Assembly (NCBI RefSeq): GCF_012849095.1
Contig: NZ_CP051680.1
Span: forward strand, 5,580,001-5,644,000
DNA length: 64,000 bases
DNA from: Cohnella herbarum
Lineage (GTDB): Bacteria > Bacillota > Bacilli > Paenibacillales > Paenibacillaceae
Direction: 5' to 3'
The position numbers were made by a program, and so were the translations under genes. The notes beneath the pieces are model-generated. The model saw nothing but the letters and a program-made list of their open reading frames with translations. It made no database searches and was not told the DNA's origin. Positions 22,081 through 30,057 of this stretch are shown piece by piece. Every line of letters begins with the position of its first letter. The first letter of the stretch is position 1.

Positions 22081-22206
22081 TCGTTGTGGAGCCTATTCTA
22101 TCGTTTACAAAGCTGCGAAAACACAAACACGAACGTTCTCCTAATTATTAATATAAACATTCGTATTTGAGAGCATATTTTAAGAAAAAAAGCAAAAAAT
22201 AAGGAC

Positions 22207-22235
22207 TTACATTTCATATTTTTGTGTGGTAATAT
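22207..22235 (+). promoter_or_regulatory. Promoter of the amino-sugar operon
   Basis: TTACAT (22207-22212), 17-nt spacer, TAATAT (22230-22235), immediately followed by a palindromic operator. Confidence 0.65.
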
Positions 22236-22238
22236 GGA

Positions 22239-22258
22239 CATGTTGATATATCAACATG
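22239..22258 (+). promoter_or_regulatory. Palindromic operator, probable GntR autoregulation site
   Basis: CATGTTGATATATCAACATG, a perfect 20-bp palindrome 3 nt after the -10 box and 22 nt before the gntR start. A repressor bound here would block transcription start. The binder is inferred to be the downstream GntR protein. Confidence 0.75.
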
Positions 22259-22280
22259 ACTAATCGGGAGGTGGCAAAAG

Positions 22281-23018
22281 TTGTCGAAGATCAATCATTC
22301 CAGTTATATGCCTTTGTATGCGCAAATCATCGACTATTTAACGGAAATGATTGATTCGGGTCGTTATAAGACGGGGGAGCAGATTCCTTCCGAGATGATT
22401 CTGGCCAAAGATCTCGGGGTCAGTCGAATAACGGTTACGAATGCCATTCAACGAATGGTGCAGGAAGGTACTCTATATCGGATTCAAGGCAAAGGAACGT
22501 TCGTAGCCGAGAAGAAGAGCGTAGAGCATCGATTAACGACTTTAATCAGCTTCACGGAAGATATGGTCAGCCGAGGGTATAAAACCCGCACCGAACTGGT
22601 CAGCATCGAACTTGTCGTTCCTAGCGAGAAAATCATGCAGAACCTTGAACTTTCCGAGGGGGATCAGACTTGGAAAATCAAAAGAATTCGTTATGCGGAC
22701 GAGGAACCGATGGCTATTCAGAACGCATATTTGCCGGAGAAGATTTTTCCCGACCTAGATAAAAAGGGATTGGGCAACAATTCCCTGTACGATCTGCTAC
22801 GAGACGGTTACAAGGTCGAAATGTCCGAGGCGGAGGAGCATTATCGGGTTATGGTGCTTCGCAAGGAGGAAGAGGCCCGAATGCTGAACGTTACTCCGGA
22901 ATTTCCGGCCCTGTTCAGCGTAAGGGTGTCAACCTTGAAGAACAAACAGAAGTTCGAGTACACCGAGTCGATTCTTCGCGGGGACAGGTACGTGCTCTCG
23001 GTAAAACTAAGTATTTGA
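22281..23018 (+). CDS. GntR-family regulator (HutC/NagR type)
   Basis: 245 residues, TTG start after GGGAGGTGG. N-terminal winged helix (residues about 8-75: PLYAQIIDYL, ILAKDLGVSRITVTNAIQRMVQEGTLYRIQGKGTFVA) and a C-terminal UTRA ligand domain. NagR/YvoA relatives sense amino-sugar phosphates and repress GlcNAc genes, which fits the downstream nagA and ROK kinase. A perfect palindrome overlaps its start region. Confidence 0.92.
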   Translation: MSKINHSSYMPLYAQIIDYLTEMIDSGRYKTGEQIPSEMILAKDLGVSRITVTNAIQRMVQEGTLYRIQGKGTFVAEKKSVEHRLTTLISFTEDMVSRGYKTRTELVSIELVVPSEKIMQNLELSEGDQTWKIKRIRYADEEPMAIQNAYLPEKIFPDLDKKGLGNNSLYDLLRDGYKVEMSEAEEHYRVMVLRKEEEARMLNVTPEFPALFSVRVSTLKNKQKFEYTESILRGDRYVLSVKLSI

Positions 23019-23055
23019 GTTTACAAGGTCTGCAAGATCTGCAAGCTTTGCAAAC
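23019..23055 (+). other. Imperfect 37-bp palindrome in the gntR-SIS gap
   Basis: GTTTACAAGGTCTGCA and TGCAAGCTTTGCAAAC form 16-nt arms (four mismatches) around AGATC, directly after the gntR stop. Short TCTGCAAG/TTGCAA repeats are visible. No T run follows, so an operator or RNA hairpin is as likely as a terminator. Confidence 0.5.
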
Positions 23056-23101
23056 AACAACGAGATTATCAGAAAAAACCAACATCAGGAGGAATACAAT
23101 C

Positions 23102-23863
23102 ATGTCATCTTTAACTTACTTCAACGAAATTCAAAGCTTGCTCGGACGTTTGGACGGACAACAGGAAAACATAAAAAAAGCCGCCGAGAAATGCGCTGAA
23201 GCGATTAAGAGCGGAAACTGGGTACGGATGTTCGGAAGCGGCCACTCCGTCATTCCGACGATGGATTGTTTCCCTCGTTACGGCGGATATGTGGGTTGGT
23301 ATCCGATTATGGATCCTCGTCTAATGTGGACGACGGTCAGCGGATTCGGCGGTGCCGAGGAACTGATCTGGCTCGAGCGTCAAGAAGGCTACGCGGACAT
23401 GTTCCTTCGTCATAACCAATGGAACGCCCAAGACGTATGCATCGTGTTCTCGCATGGCGGTCAGAACGCGGCTCCGGTCGAAGTTGCGCAAGCGGCTAAA
23501 CGCGACGGACTCTTCGTTATCGCGGTAACGAGCATGGAAAATCACAACAACCGCGCGGCAACTCATTCCACGGGCCAGAAAATCGGAGACGTTGCCGATC
23601 TCGTTCTCGATAACTGCGTATCTCCCGAAGACGCCGTCGTTCCGATCGAAGGAGTTATCGGCAACGTAGGCGGAACTTCCACCGTGTCCGTTATTTTGCT
23701 TATCCAGTCGTTGGTTGCGGAAACGGCCGCGATCTTATCCAAACAAGGCTATTACGTTAAGCCGTTCGCGTCTCCGAACGTACAAGGCATTTCCAAAACG
23801 CACAATGACGAGGTCAATCTTGAATTCCGTGCCAGAGTCAAGGAAACGAATTCCAGAACGTAA
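23102..23863 (+). CDS. SIS-domain sugar isomerase-like protein (UPF0309 type)
   Basis: 253 residues; ATG 23102 after AGGAGG. One SIS (sugar isomerase) domain: the FGSGHS phosphosugar loop near residue 45, VFSHGGQNAAPVEVA and VIAVTSMENHN as the nucleotide-like strands. SIS proteins bind or isomerise phosphosugars. Since no nagB gene lies in this operon, this protein may handle an amino-sugar phosphate from the imported substrate; that role is inferred from context. It is followed by the binding protein of the importer. Confidence 0.85.
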   Translation: MSSLTYFNEIQSLLGRLDGQQENIKKAAEKCAEAIKSGNWVRMFGSGHSVIPTMDCFPRYGGYVGWYPIMDPRLMWTTVSGFGGAEELIWLERQEGYADMFLRHNQWNAQDVCIVFSHGGQNAAPVEVAQAAKRDGLFVIAVTSMENHNNRAATHSTGQKIGDVADLVLDNCVSPEDAVVPIEGVIGNVGGTSTVSVILLIQSLVAETAAILSKQGYYVKPFASPNVQGISKTHNDEVNLEFRARVKETNSRT

Positions 23864-23892
23864 TTCATAATCCGCGGAAGGGGGAAGCTTCA

Positions 23893-25239
23893 ATGAAGAA
23901 ATCATTATTATCGTTACTTGCTTTCGCTGTTGTTTTATCGGGTTGCTCATCCGCTTCGAATAACAATAACGCTTCGCCAACGAGTAGCCAGTCACCTTCA
24001 TCATCCTCTACTGCACCCGGAAAAACGACGACTCTTAAGATACTTACCCACTGGGATGCGGCTAATTCCCAAGCTTATTTAGACAAGGTCAAAGCCTATG
24101 AAGCCGTCAATCCGAACGTCAAGATCGAATTGCAAAACGTTCCTTTCGGAGAATTGCTCAAGAAGATCACCGTATCTAACATCTCCGGAGAAGGCGCGGA
24201 TATCTACCATATCTATAGCGCTTGGCTGCCCGAGTTGACGAACAGCAAATCCATCGCGCCTGCCGAGGGTACGTTCCTTGCCGATATTCAAGCGGGTTAT
24301 GGACAAAATATTCAAGATTCGGTTAGCAGCGGCGGAGCGATCTACGGCTATCCGACGGAATTGACGACTTATGCGTTGAACTACAACAAACGCCTGTTCG
24401 CCGAAGCTGGCATTACGGCTCCGCCGAAAACGTGGGACGAGCTGCTCGATTACGCGAAGCGATTAACGAAAATCGAGGGCGGACAAGTCGTGCAGCAAGG
24501 ATTCGGCGTCATTACGGGCTGGGATTCGGGAACGGTTCATCCGTTTCTAACGTTGCTTAATTCCAACGGCGGCAATTTCATTGCGGCCGATGGCAAATCA
24601 ACGGAACTAGACAACCCGCAAGCGTTGCAAACTTTCGAATTGTACAAGAAGCTGATCGACGACAAGTCGACGAACCGGGAAATGAGCCCTGCGAACGCAA
24701 GCACGACCGGCGCTTATATGAACAACTTCGAGCTTGAAAAAACGGCCATGATCATCATGGCGAACTGGTGGAAGAGCAGTCTTCAATCGACTATGGGAGA
24801 TAAGTATCAGAACGTAGGAACGGCTCCGATTCCTGTCGGTCCGTCGGGTACGGATTCGGTATCCGTATTCTACTCCTGGCTCTATTCCGTAAGCTCCCAC
24901 AGCAAAAACCAAGAAGAAGCTTGGAAGTTCCTGCAATGGGTAAACTCCCCGGCAGCGGAAGGCCAGTCCTCCATTCAAGGCGATTGGCTGCTTACCCAAG
25001 GCATTATTCCTAGCCGGACTAGCGATCAAGAGGCGCACAAAGCGGAGCTAGGGGACGATTTCATGAAGACGTACGTCGAGCTTCTGCAGAAAGCGAAACC
25101 TTTCCCGATCGTGAAAGGGGCATCCGAAATCACGACAGCGCTGCAAAAGAAAATCGAAGGCGTCGTATTCGGAGCCACAAGCCCGGCGGATGCGGCGAAA
25201 GGCGCCGTCTCGGAAATCAACGACATTCTGGGAAGATAA
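23893..25239 (+). CDS. Sugar ABC transporter, substrate-binding lipoprotein
   Basis: 448 residues; ATG 23893 behind GAAGGGGG. Lipobox VVLSGC (Cys18), a Ser/Asn-rich linker to about residue 45, then a family 1 extracellular solute-binding domain (LKILTHWDAANSQAYLDKV, WDELLDYAKRLT, a tryptophan-rich C-lobe). It should bind a sugar, probably GlcNAc or a chito- or muro-oligosaccharide, given nagA downstream. A strong hairpin separates it from the permease genes, a common way to make more binding protein than permease. Confidence 0.93.
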   Translation: MKKSLLSLLAFAVVLSGCSSASNNNNASPTSSQSPSSSSTAPGKTTTLKILTHWDAANSQAYLDKVKAYEAVNPNVKIELQNVPFGELLKKITVSNISGEGADIYHIYSAWLPELTNSKSIAPAEGTFLADIQAGYGQNIQDSVSSGGAIYGYPTELTTYALNYNKRLFAEAGITAPPKTWDELLDYAKRLTKIEGGQVVQQGFGVITGWDSGTVHPFLTLLNSNGGNFIAADGKSTELDNPQALQTFELYKKLIDDKSTNREMSPANASTTGAYMNNFELEKTAMIIMANWWKSSLQSTMGDKYQNVGTAPIPVGPSGTDSVSVFYSWLYSVSSHSKNQEEAWKFLQWVNSPAAEGQSSIQGDWLLTQGIIPSRTSDQEAHKAELGDDFMKTYVELLQKAKPFPIVKGASEITTALQKKIEGVVFGATSPADAAKGAVSEINDILGR

Positions 25240-25246
25240 GGTGACC

Positions 25247-25289
25247 CAAGCGTACGGATGGTACCCCATACATTCCGTACGCTTGATCT
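25247..25289 (+). terminator. Intra-operon hairpin after the binding-protein gene
   Basis: CAAGCGTACGGA (25247-25258) and TCCGTACGCTTG (25274-25285) are perfect 12-bp arms with a 15-nt loop, followed by ATCTTTT. Partial termination or 3'-end protection of the binding-protein message is likely. Confidence 0.75.
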
Positions 25290-25311
25290 TTTAATGCTCG
25301 GAGGGGATAAA

Positions 25312-26226
25312 GTGGAATTGACGATAGACAAACCTAGAAAGCCCCGGAAGAAGCTCAAGGAAACGAACGGAACGGCCGTGTTCCTGTTTCTCGGTCCGAC
25401 CTTGCTCTTCTTGGCCATTTTCTTTCTCTTCCCATTAATCGCAACGATCTATTTGAGCTTTCACCAATGGGACTTGCTCGGTCCTGCTCTAGACGCGCCG
25501 TTCTCGGGATGGGACAACTACAAGATTCTGATGAGCGACGGGCGGTTTCTTAAAGCTCTGACCAATACGTTTTTATTCGTTCTGGCCAATTTGATTTTTA
25601 TGCCGTTGCTAGCGCTCGGAATTGCTTATTTGTTGAACGAGGTCAAAGTCATGGCCTGGTTTTGGCGATTGCTCTTCTTCCTTCCCGTCATTACTTCGGC
25701 GGTGGCGATGTCGCTCGTATGGCAATATATTTTCGATCCGACGTACGGTCCGCTGAACGAACTGCTTAAAGCATTCGGACTGGCGCCTCAAGGCTGGATC
25801 ATGAGTACGAAGCTGTCGCTTATTTCGGTCGTCATCGTGTCCTTGTGGCAAGGAATCGGATACCACGCCATTATTTATTTGGCAGGCTTGCAAGGCATTT
25901 CCGAGGACTATTACGAGGCGGCGAAGATCGACGGAGCGGGTGCTTGGAGAAGATTCCTCTCCATCACGATTCCGCTGCTTAAGCCTACATCGGTTTTCGT
26001 ATTAGTCATGGTGGCGATTAACGCTTTCCAGGCTTTTACCCAATTTTACGTCATGACCAACGGCGGCCCGATGGATTCCAGCAACGTGCTTGGGCTGTAC
26101 ATTTACCAGACGGCATTCGACTTCTTGAACATGGGTAAAGCAGCTTCGATGTCCGTTATTATGTTCGTTCTCGTTATCGCATTCTCGTTCGTTCAATTCA
26201 AAATGATGCGGCAGCAGGAAGAATAG
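25312..26226 (+). CDS. Sugar ABC transporter permease 1 (MalF-like)
   Basis: 304 residues from GTG 25312, 5 nt after GGAGGGG. Six membrane helices; the EAA coupling motif reads YYEAAKIDGAGAWRRFLSITIPLLKP. It pairs with the following permease. No ATPase is encoded in the operon, so a shared MsmX-type ATPase from elsewhere is likely. Confidence 0.93.
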   Translation: MELTIDKPRKPRKKLKETNGTAVFLFLGPTLLFLAIFFLFPLIATIYLSFHQWDLLGPALDAPFSGWDNYKILMSDGRFLKALTNTFLFVLANLIFMPLLALGIAYLLNEVKVMAWFWRLLFFLPVITSAVAMSLVWQYIFDPTYGPLNELLKAFGLAPQGWIMSTKLSLISVVIVSLWQGIGYHAIIYLAGLQGISEDYYEAAKIDGAGAWRRFLSITIPLLKPTSVFVLVMVAINAFQAFTQFYVMTNGGPMDSSNVLGLYIYQTAFDFLNMGKAASMSVIMFVLVIAFSFVQFKMMRQQEE

Positions 26227-26237
26227 GAGGGAATCAC

Positions 26238-27065
26238 ATGAAACCGGCGCTTAAGCAAACCCTGATCTGTATTCCCTTAGCTATATTCGGCAGTTTTATG
26301 GCATTTCCGTTTATTTGGATGCTTCTATCCTCCATTAAATCGGCGGAGGAGATCATTACCGTACCGATCACATGGTTTCCCGGTCACCCTCAGTGGCACA
26401 ACTACAAAGATATTTGGTCGGTTATTCCGCTTGGGAACATGTACGTGAATAGCCTGATTGTAACCGTGCTCATTGTCATCGGGGTGCTTCTTACGAGCTC
26501 GATGGCGGGATTCGCTCTGGCGAAATACCGGTTTAAGGGCAGGGAAGTCGTGTTCATGCTTATCCTGTCTACGATGATGATTCCGTTCTTCGTTCTATTC
26601 ATTCCGCTATTTTTCATTATTAAAGAATTCGGGTGGATTAATTCCTACGCGGGTTTAATCGTGCCGAATATCGTGACGGCTTTCGGTATTTTCCTAATGC
26701 GGCAATTTACTTCCGGCATACCGGATGAGATGATACAGGCTGCCCGAATCGACGGGGCTTCAGAGTGGAGAGTGTATTGGAAAATGATTCTCCCTTTGCA
26801 GAAGCAGGCGCTTGCCGCTCTGGCCATTTTCTCGTTTGTCTACCAGTGGGACAGCTTCTTGTGGCCGCTAGTCGTCGTCAGCGATGAAGGAATGAATACT
26901 CTTCCGCTTGGAATCAACATGTTGCGGAACGCGTATAGCTCGCAAGCCAACATGAACATGATGATGACCGGATCGACGATTATCGTCGTACCTTCGCTGC
27001 TCGTGTTCGTCCTGCTGCAACGTTATTTCATCAAAGGAATTACGATGACGGGAATGAAGGGATAA
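26238..27065 (+). CDS. Sugar ABC transporter permease 2 (MalG-like)
   Basis: 275 residues; ATG 26238 after AGGAGGG. Six membrane helices, with the EAA motif IQAARIDGASEWRVYWKMILPLQKQ, and the conserved C-terminal QRYFIKGITMTGMKG of the MalG/LacG family. It sits between permease 1 and the sugar kinase, 2 nt before the latter. Confidence 0.94.
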   Translation: MKPALKQTLICIPLAIFGSFMAFPFIWMLLSSIKSAEEIITVPITWFPGHPQWHNYKDIWSVIPLGNMYVNSLIVTVLIVIGVLLTSSMAGFALAKYRFKGREVVFMLILSTMMIPFFVLFIPLFFIIKEFGWINSYAGLIVPNIVTAFGIFLMRQFTSGIPDEMIQAARIDGASEWRVYWKMILPLQKQALAALAIFSFVYQWDSFLWPLVVVSDEGMNTLPLGINMLRNAYSSQANMNMMMTGSTIIVVPSLLVFVLLQRYFIKGITMTGMKG

Positions 27066-27067
27066 TC

Positions 27068-27964
27068 ATGGAACTGTACAGATCGGGTATTGGGATCGAC
27101 ATCGGCGGAACGAAAATATTGGCCGCTCTCGCGACCGAGCAGGGCGACATCGTGGAAGAGATGAAACTCGATACGGCAAAAACGCGCAGCGGCTTGCTCA
27201 GCCAGTTGGATGACGTAGTCGGAAGATTTACGGATTTGGCTTTTAAGCGAGGAGTAGGTACTCCCCAGGGGATCGGAATCGGGTTTCCGGGGAAGGTATC
27301 GGAGCAAATCGTAAATTGGGTGCCCAATCTTCCCGAGTTAAACGGTTTGGATTTGGGGACGTATGCCAATGAAAGATGGGCAATCCCTGCGCGCTTGCAG
27401 AACGATGGACAATTGGCGCTTTACGGCGAACAGTGGCTGGGAGCGGCTCAAAGATGCCAGAACGTGCTTATGTTTACGCTTGGCACCGGGATCGGCGGCG
27501 GCATCATGGTGGATGGCAAAGTTCTGAGGGGCGTTCACGGAACGGCGGGTTCCATGGGCTGGCTTACGATGGATTTGAACGATGCGGGCGATCCGGAGCA
27601 AGGGTGGATGGAGAGAATGGTTTCCGGCACAGGGATTAACCGGCGCGCTTCCATGCTGTCCACGCCGCTGAGCAGTAGGGAATTGTTCGACAAAGCCGCT
27701 GCCGGAGACGCGGAAGCGATGGAGTTGGTTCATCAAATCGGATATTGCATCGGCGGAGCGGTTGGCAATCTGGCGAGCGTATTCGACCCGGAGGTGGTGT
27801 TGATCGGAGGCGGGGTTTCGTTGCAGTTGGATCGGATGATGCCTTCCATCCGCAACGCGATCAAACGCTTCGGATCTCCCTCGACTCGGGATGTCCCCAT
27901 TGCGGCAGCTAAGTTGCTAGAGAAAGCGGGCTTATTAGGTGCCGTAAGATTGGCCTTTCTATAA
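27068..27964 (+). CDS. ROK-family sugar kinase
   Basis: 298 residues; ATG 27068 just after the permease stop. ROK fold: the phosphate loop IGIDIGGTKILAALA at the N-terminus, GTGIGGGIMVDGKVLRG with the conserved HGTAGSMG in the middle, and DPEVVLIGGGVS near the C-terminus. The ROK CXCGXXGC zinc cluster is not visible, so it belongs to the zinc-free type. In this operon it probably phosphorylates GlcNAc or a related amino sugar before NagA acts. Confidence 0.88.
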   Translation: MELYRSGIGIDIGGTKILAALATEQGDIVEEMKLDTAKTRSGLLSQLDDVVGRFTDLAFKRGVGTPQGIGIGFPGKVSEQIVNWVPNLPELNGLDLGTYANERWAIPARLQNDGQLALYGEQWLGAAQRCQNVLMFTLGTGIGGGIMVDGKVLRGVHGTAGSMGWLTMDLNDAGDPEQGWMERMVSGTGINRRASMLSTPLSSRELFDKAAAGDAEAMELVHQIGYCIGGAVGNLASVFDPEVVLIGGGVSLQLDRMMPSIRNAIKRFGSPSTRDVPIAAAKLLEKAGLLGAVRLAFL

Positions 27965-28017
27965 CGATTGGCTTGGCTTTCAATGAAGAGTACGCTTCAC
28001 CGAAAGGAACGAACGAG

Positions 28018-29175
28018 ATGCAGAGCGAAGTGAAGGGATATTTCTTGACTCCGGATGGACAGGTGAAGAAGGGTATCGCGTCCATCTCGGAAGGGAAGAT
28101 CGTCCGCTGTGAATTCGATATCGATTCGAATCAGGCGGAGCGGGAAGACGAAGGCGTTATCGTTCCCGGATTTATCGACGTTCATGTCCATGGAGGCGGC
28201 GGGTCCGACGTAATGGACGCCACTCCCGAGGCTTTGGATAAAATATCGGCTACTCACGGGGCCAAAGGCACGACGGCCTGGTTAGCGACTACGGTTACGC
28301 AATCGACGATGAATACGGATCGCGCGATCGACGCGGTTGTGGCATATATGAAATCCGATCGTAACGGCAAAGCCGGCGCGCAAGTCGTCGGCATTCATTT
28401 AGAAGGTCCGTTCCTTAATCCTAAGCTTCGGGGGGCGCATCGCGAAGACTTCGTCTGTTTGCCGGACAAGGCTCAATTCATCCAATGGTGCGAACGAGCG
28501 GAAGGCACTATTAAGATGATTACGCTCGCTCCGGAATTGGAAGGGGCGGAAGAGTTGATTCGGGAAGCCGTGCGGCGAGGAATCGTCGTATCCGCCGGTC
28601 ATAGCGACGCCACTTGGGCGGATATGGAGAAAGCGACGGCTCTCGGAGTATCGCACGTTACGCATTTATTTAACGCGATGCGTCCGCTCCATCATCGAGA
28701 GCCTGGAATCATTGCTTATACGTTGCAGCATTCTGCCTTAACGGCGGATATTATCGTAGACGGGATTCACTTGCATCGGGGGATTGTGGATTTGGCATTG
28801 GCTAACAAAGGAGCCGATAAGCTGCTCTTGATTACCGATGCGATGCGAGCGGCTTGTATAGGCGACGGCGAATACGGAATCGATGGATTCCAAGTCACGG
28901 TTCGCAACGGAGAAGCAAGAATCCATGACGGCACGTTGGCGGGCAGCTTGTTGACCTTGGACGAAGCCTTCCGGCGCATGGTACAGTTGCATGACGTATC
29001 CATGGCGGATGCATCGCGAATGGCATCGACTAATCCGGCCAAGCTTCTGCAGCTAGAGGCGATACGAGGCTCGGTCGCCGAGGGGATGAAAGCGGACTTG
29101 GTTTGTTTGCGGAGAGACGGGGCGGTAAGTTGGACCATGGTTAACGGGCGATTCGTTTATCGTAGTCCCGAATGA
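28018..29175 (+). CDS. nagA: N-acetylglucosamine-6-phosphate deacetylase
   Basis: 385 residues from ATG 28018 (AAAGGAACG upstream); the earlier in-frame TTG has no ribosome site. It removes acetate from GlcNAc-6-phosphate to give glucosamine-6-phosphate. Amidohydrolase motifs appear in order: HVHGGGGSDVMD, HLEGPFLN (metal Glu), SAGHSDA and THLFNAM (metal His residues), DGIHLHRG and LITDAMRAA (catalytic Asp). It is the last gene of the amino-sugar operon, and no nagB follows. Confidence 0.96.
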   Translation: MQSEVKGYFLTPDGQVKKGIASISEGKIVRCEFDIDSNQAEREDEGVIVPGFIDVHVHGGGGSDVMDATPEALDKISATHGAKGTTAWLATTVTQSTMNTDRAIDAVVAYMKSDRNGKAGAQVVGIHLEGPFLNPKLRGAHREDFVCLPDKAQFIQWCERAEGTIKMITLAPELEGAEELIREAVRRGIVVSAGHSDATWADMEKATALGVSHVTHLFNAMRPLHHREPGIIAYTLQHSALTADIIVDGIHLHRGIVDLALANKGADKLLLITDAMRAACIGDGEYGIDGFQVTVRNGEARIHDGTLAGSLLTLDEAFRRMVQLHDVSMADASRMASTNPAKLLQLEAIRGSVAEGMKADLVCLRRDGAVSWTMVNGRFVYRSPE

Positions 29176-29287
29176 GTGTTGCGAATGGAAGCCATCCCTT
29201 GGGATTTTCGAGAAAACAACGTGATTTGGGGCTTTAGTCTGTTTTAAGGGCACCTGAGTGAAATGCACATATTAGGTATGCGTTAAA

Positions 29288-29323
29288 AATAACCGTGCTG
29301 ATGCACGGTTATTCGAGTTTTTA
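29288..29323. terminator. Terminator after nagA
   Basis: AATAACCGTG and CACGGTTATT form a perfect stem, with T runs on the + side (CGAGTTTTTA) and, on the other strand, ATTTTTAACG, so it can act in both directions. It closely resembles the terminator of the tRNA-Arg gene at 33.9 kb. Confidence 0.75.
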
Positions 29324-29400
29324 TTAATGGCGGCCCAAGGATTCATCCTTGTCTCGGGAATTCAGTCCCCCCGCAATCCCAGATGACGGCTGAAGCCGGT
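29324..29400 (-). pseudogene. Possible tRNA-Arg 3'-end remnant
   Basis: On the - strand GGGCCGCCATT, an A/T-rich spacer and an AACCGTGC...GCACGGTT hairpin match the 3' end and downstream terminator of tRNA-Arg (33964-34039) over about 55 nt. The preceding 70 nt no longer fold as a tRNA. Probably a decayed duplicate; alternatively only the terminator block was copied. The gene-free stretch 29176-29768 also holds the palindromes at 29451-29636. Confidence 0.4.
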
Positions 29401-29450
29401 TATGTCTGGCTGCATATGCTAATCAGCGCGCTATTTGTCTTCAAACTTCC

Positions 29451-29636
29451 ATCTAACGGAAGCAGCCGTCGCTATTTTGCCCATAAAGGGGCTTTTCAAA
29501 ATCTAACGGATATGAGCGCTCTTATTGTAGTGTTTTTTAGTGAAAACTTGCCATTTGGGCAGGAATAGAGGCGTTCAGCGCCGTTAGATGTTTAAAACAT
29601 GTGTTTTCGAGTAAATAGCGGTTGTGGCAGCCGTTA
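29451..29636. repeat. Second cluster of the TAACGG/CGCTATT palindromes
   Basis: Four units: 29451-29478 and 29501-29526 in one direction (TCTAACGG...CTATT), 29564-29589 and 29614-29636 inverted (AATAG...CCGTTA). Starts are 50, 63 and 50 bp apart, the same rule as at 3752-4166. The two pairs face each other, so the whole block is an inverted repeat. Confidence 0.78.
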
Positions 29637-29703
29637 AAAAACCCACTCACGAATCCAACCTCGCGAGAGCACTAAATTTAGCGTACATCGCTAAGATTTT
29701 CGC

Positions 29704-29752
29704 TTGTGCAGGGATACCTCGTTCCACTATAATAAGAACAAATGTTCTTATT
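29704..29752 (+). promoter_or_regulatory. Promoter with LexA (SOS) box
   Basis: TTGTGC (29704-29709), 18-nt spacer, TATAAT (29728-29733). Overlapping the -10 is the palindrome AATAAGAACA-AA-TGTTCTTATT (29731-29752), whose core GAAC-AAAT-GTTC fits the Bacillus LexA consensus GAAC-N4-GTTC. Repression by LexA and induction by DNA damage are expected. Confidence 0.75.
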
Positions 29753-29768
29753 TTTGGAGGGATTAAGG

Positions 29769-29990
29769 ATGAACAAGATTCCCGGATTAGACTTCGAAAA
29801 TTTTATCGGTCGGAAAGTCGATCTCATCTATGTCGATACTCGCGGTAAATTCTCTCAACGCCGCGTAGATCTTTATGCGATTCGTAACGGAAAGGCTCGC
29901 GTATTCGACTTCAATAAGCGCGGATTTCGAACGCTCGCCATTGAGCGAATCCTGGCGATCCAGGCGGTTAAACCCGTCGCAGTTGGGTAA
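29769..29990 (+). CDS. Small WYL-like protein under SOS control
   Basis: 73 residues; ATG 29769 after GGAGGGATTAAGG. The sequence KVDLIYVDTRGKFSQRRVDLY then FDFNKRGFRTLAIERILAI has the strand pattern of the WYL beta-barrel (an SH3/Sm-like fold that senses ligands or nucleic acid in DNA-damage regulators), without any DNA-binding domain. The family call is tentative. It is monocistronic behind a LexA box; the next gene is on the other strand. Confidence 0.75.
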   Translation: MNKIPGLDFENFIGRKVDLIYVDTRGKFSQRRVDLYAIRNGKARVFDFNKRGFRTLAIERILAIQAVKPVAVG

Positions 29991-30057
29991 GGGTTCGGAT
30001 GCCTCCGTTCGGACCGCTTCCTGGCTAACGTTAATCGAGCTAACCGCATTTTATCCA

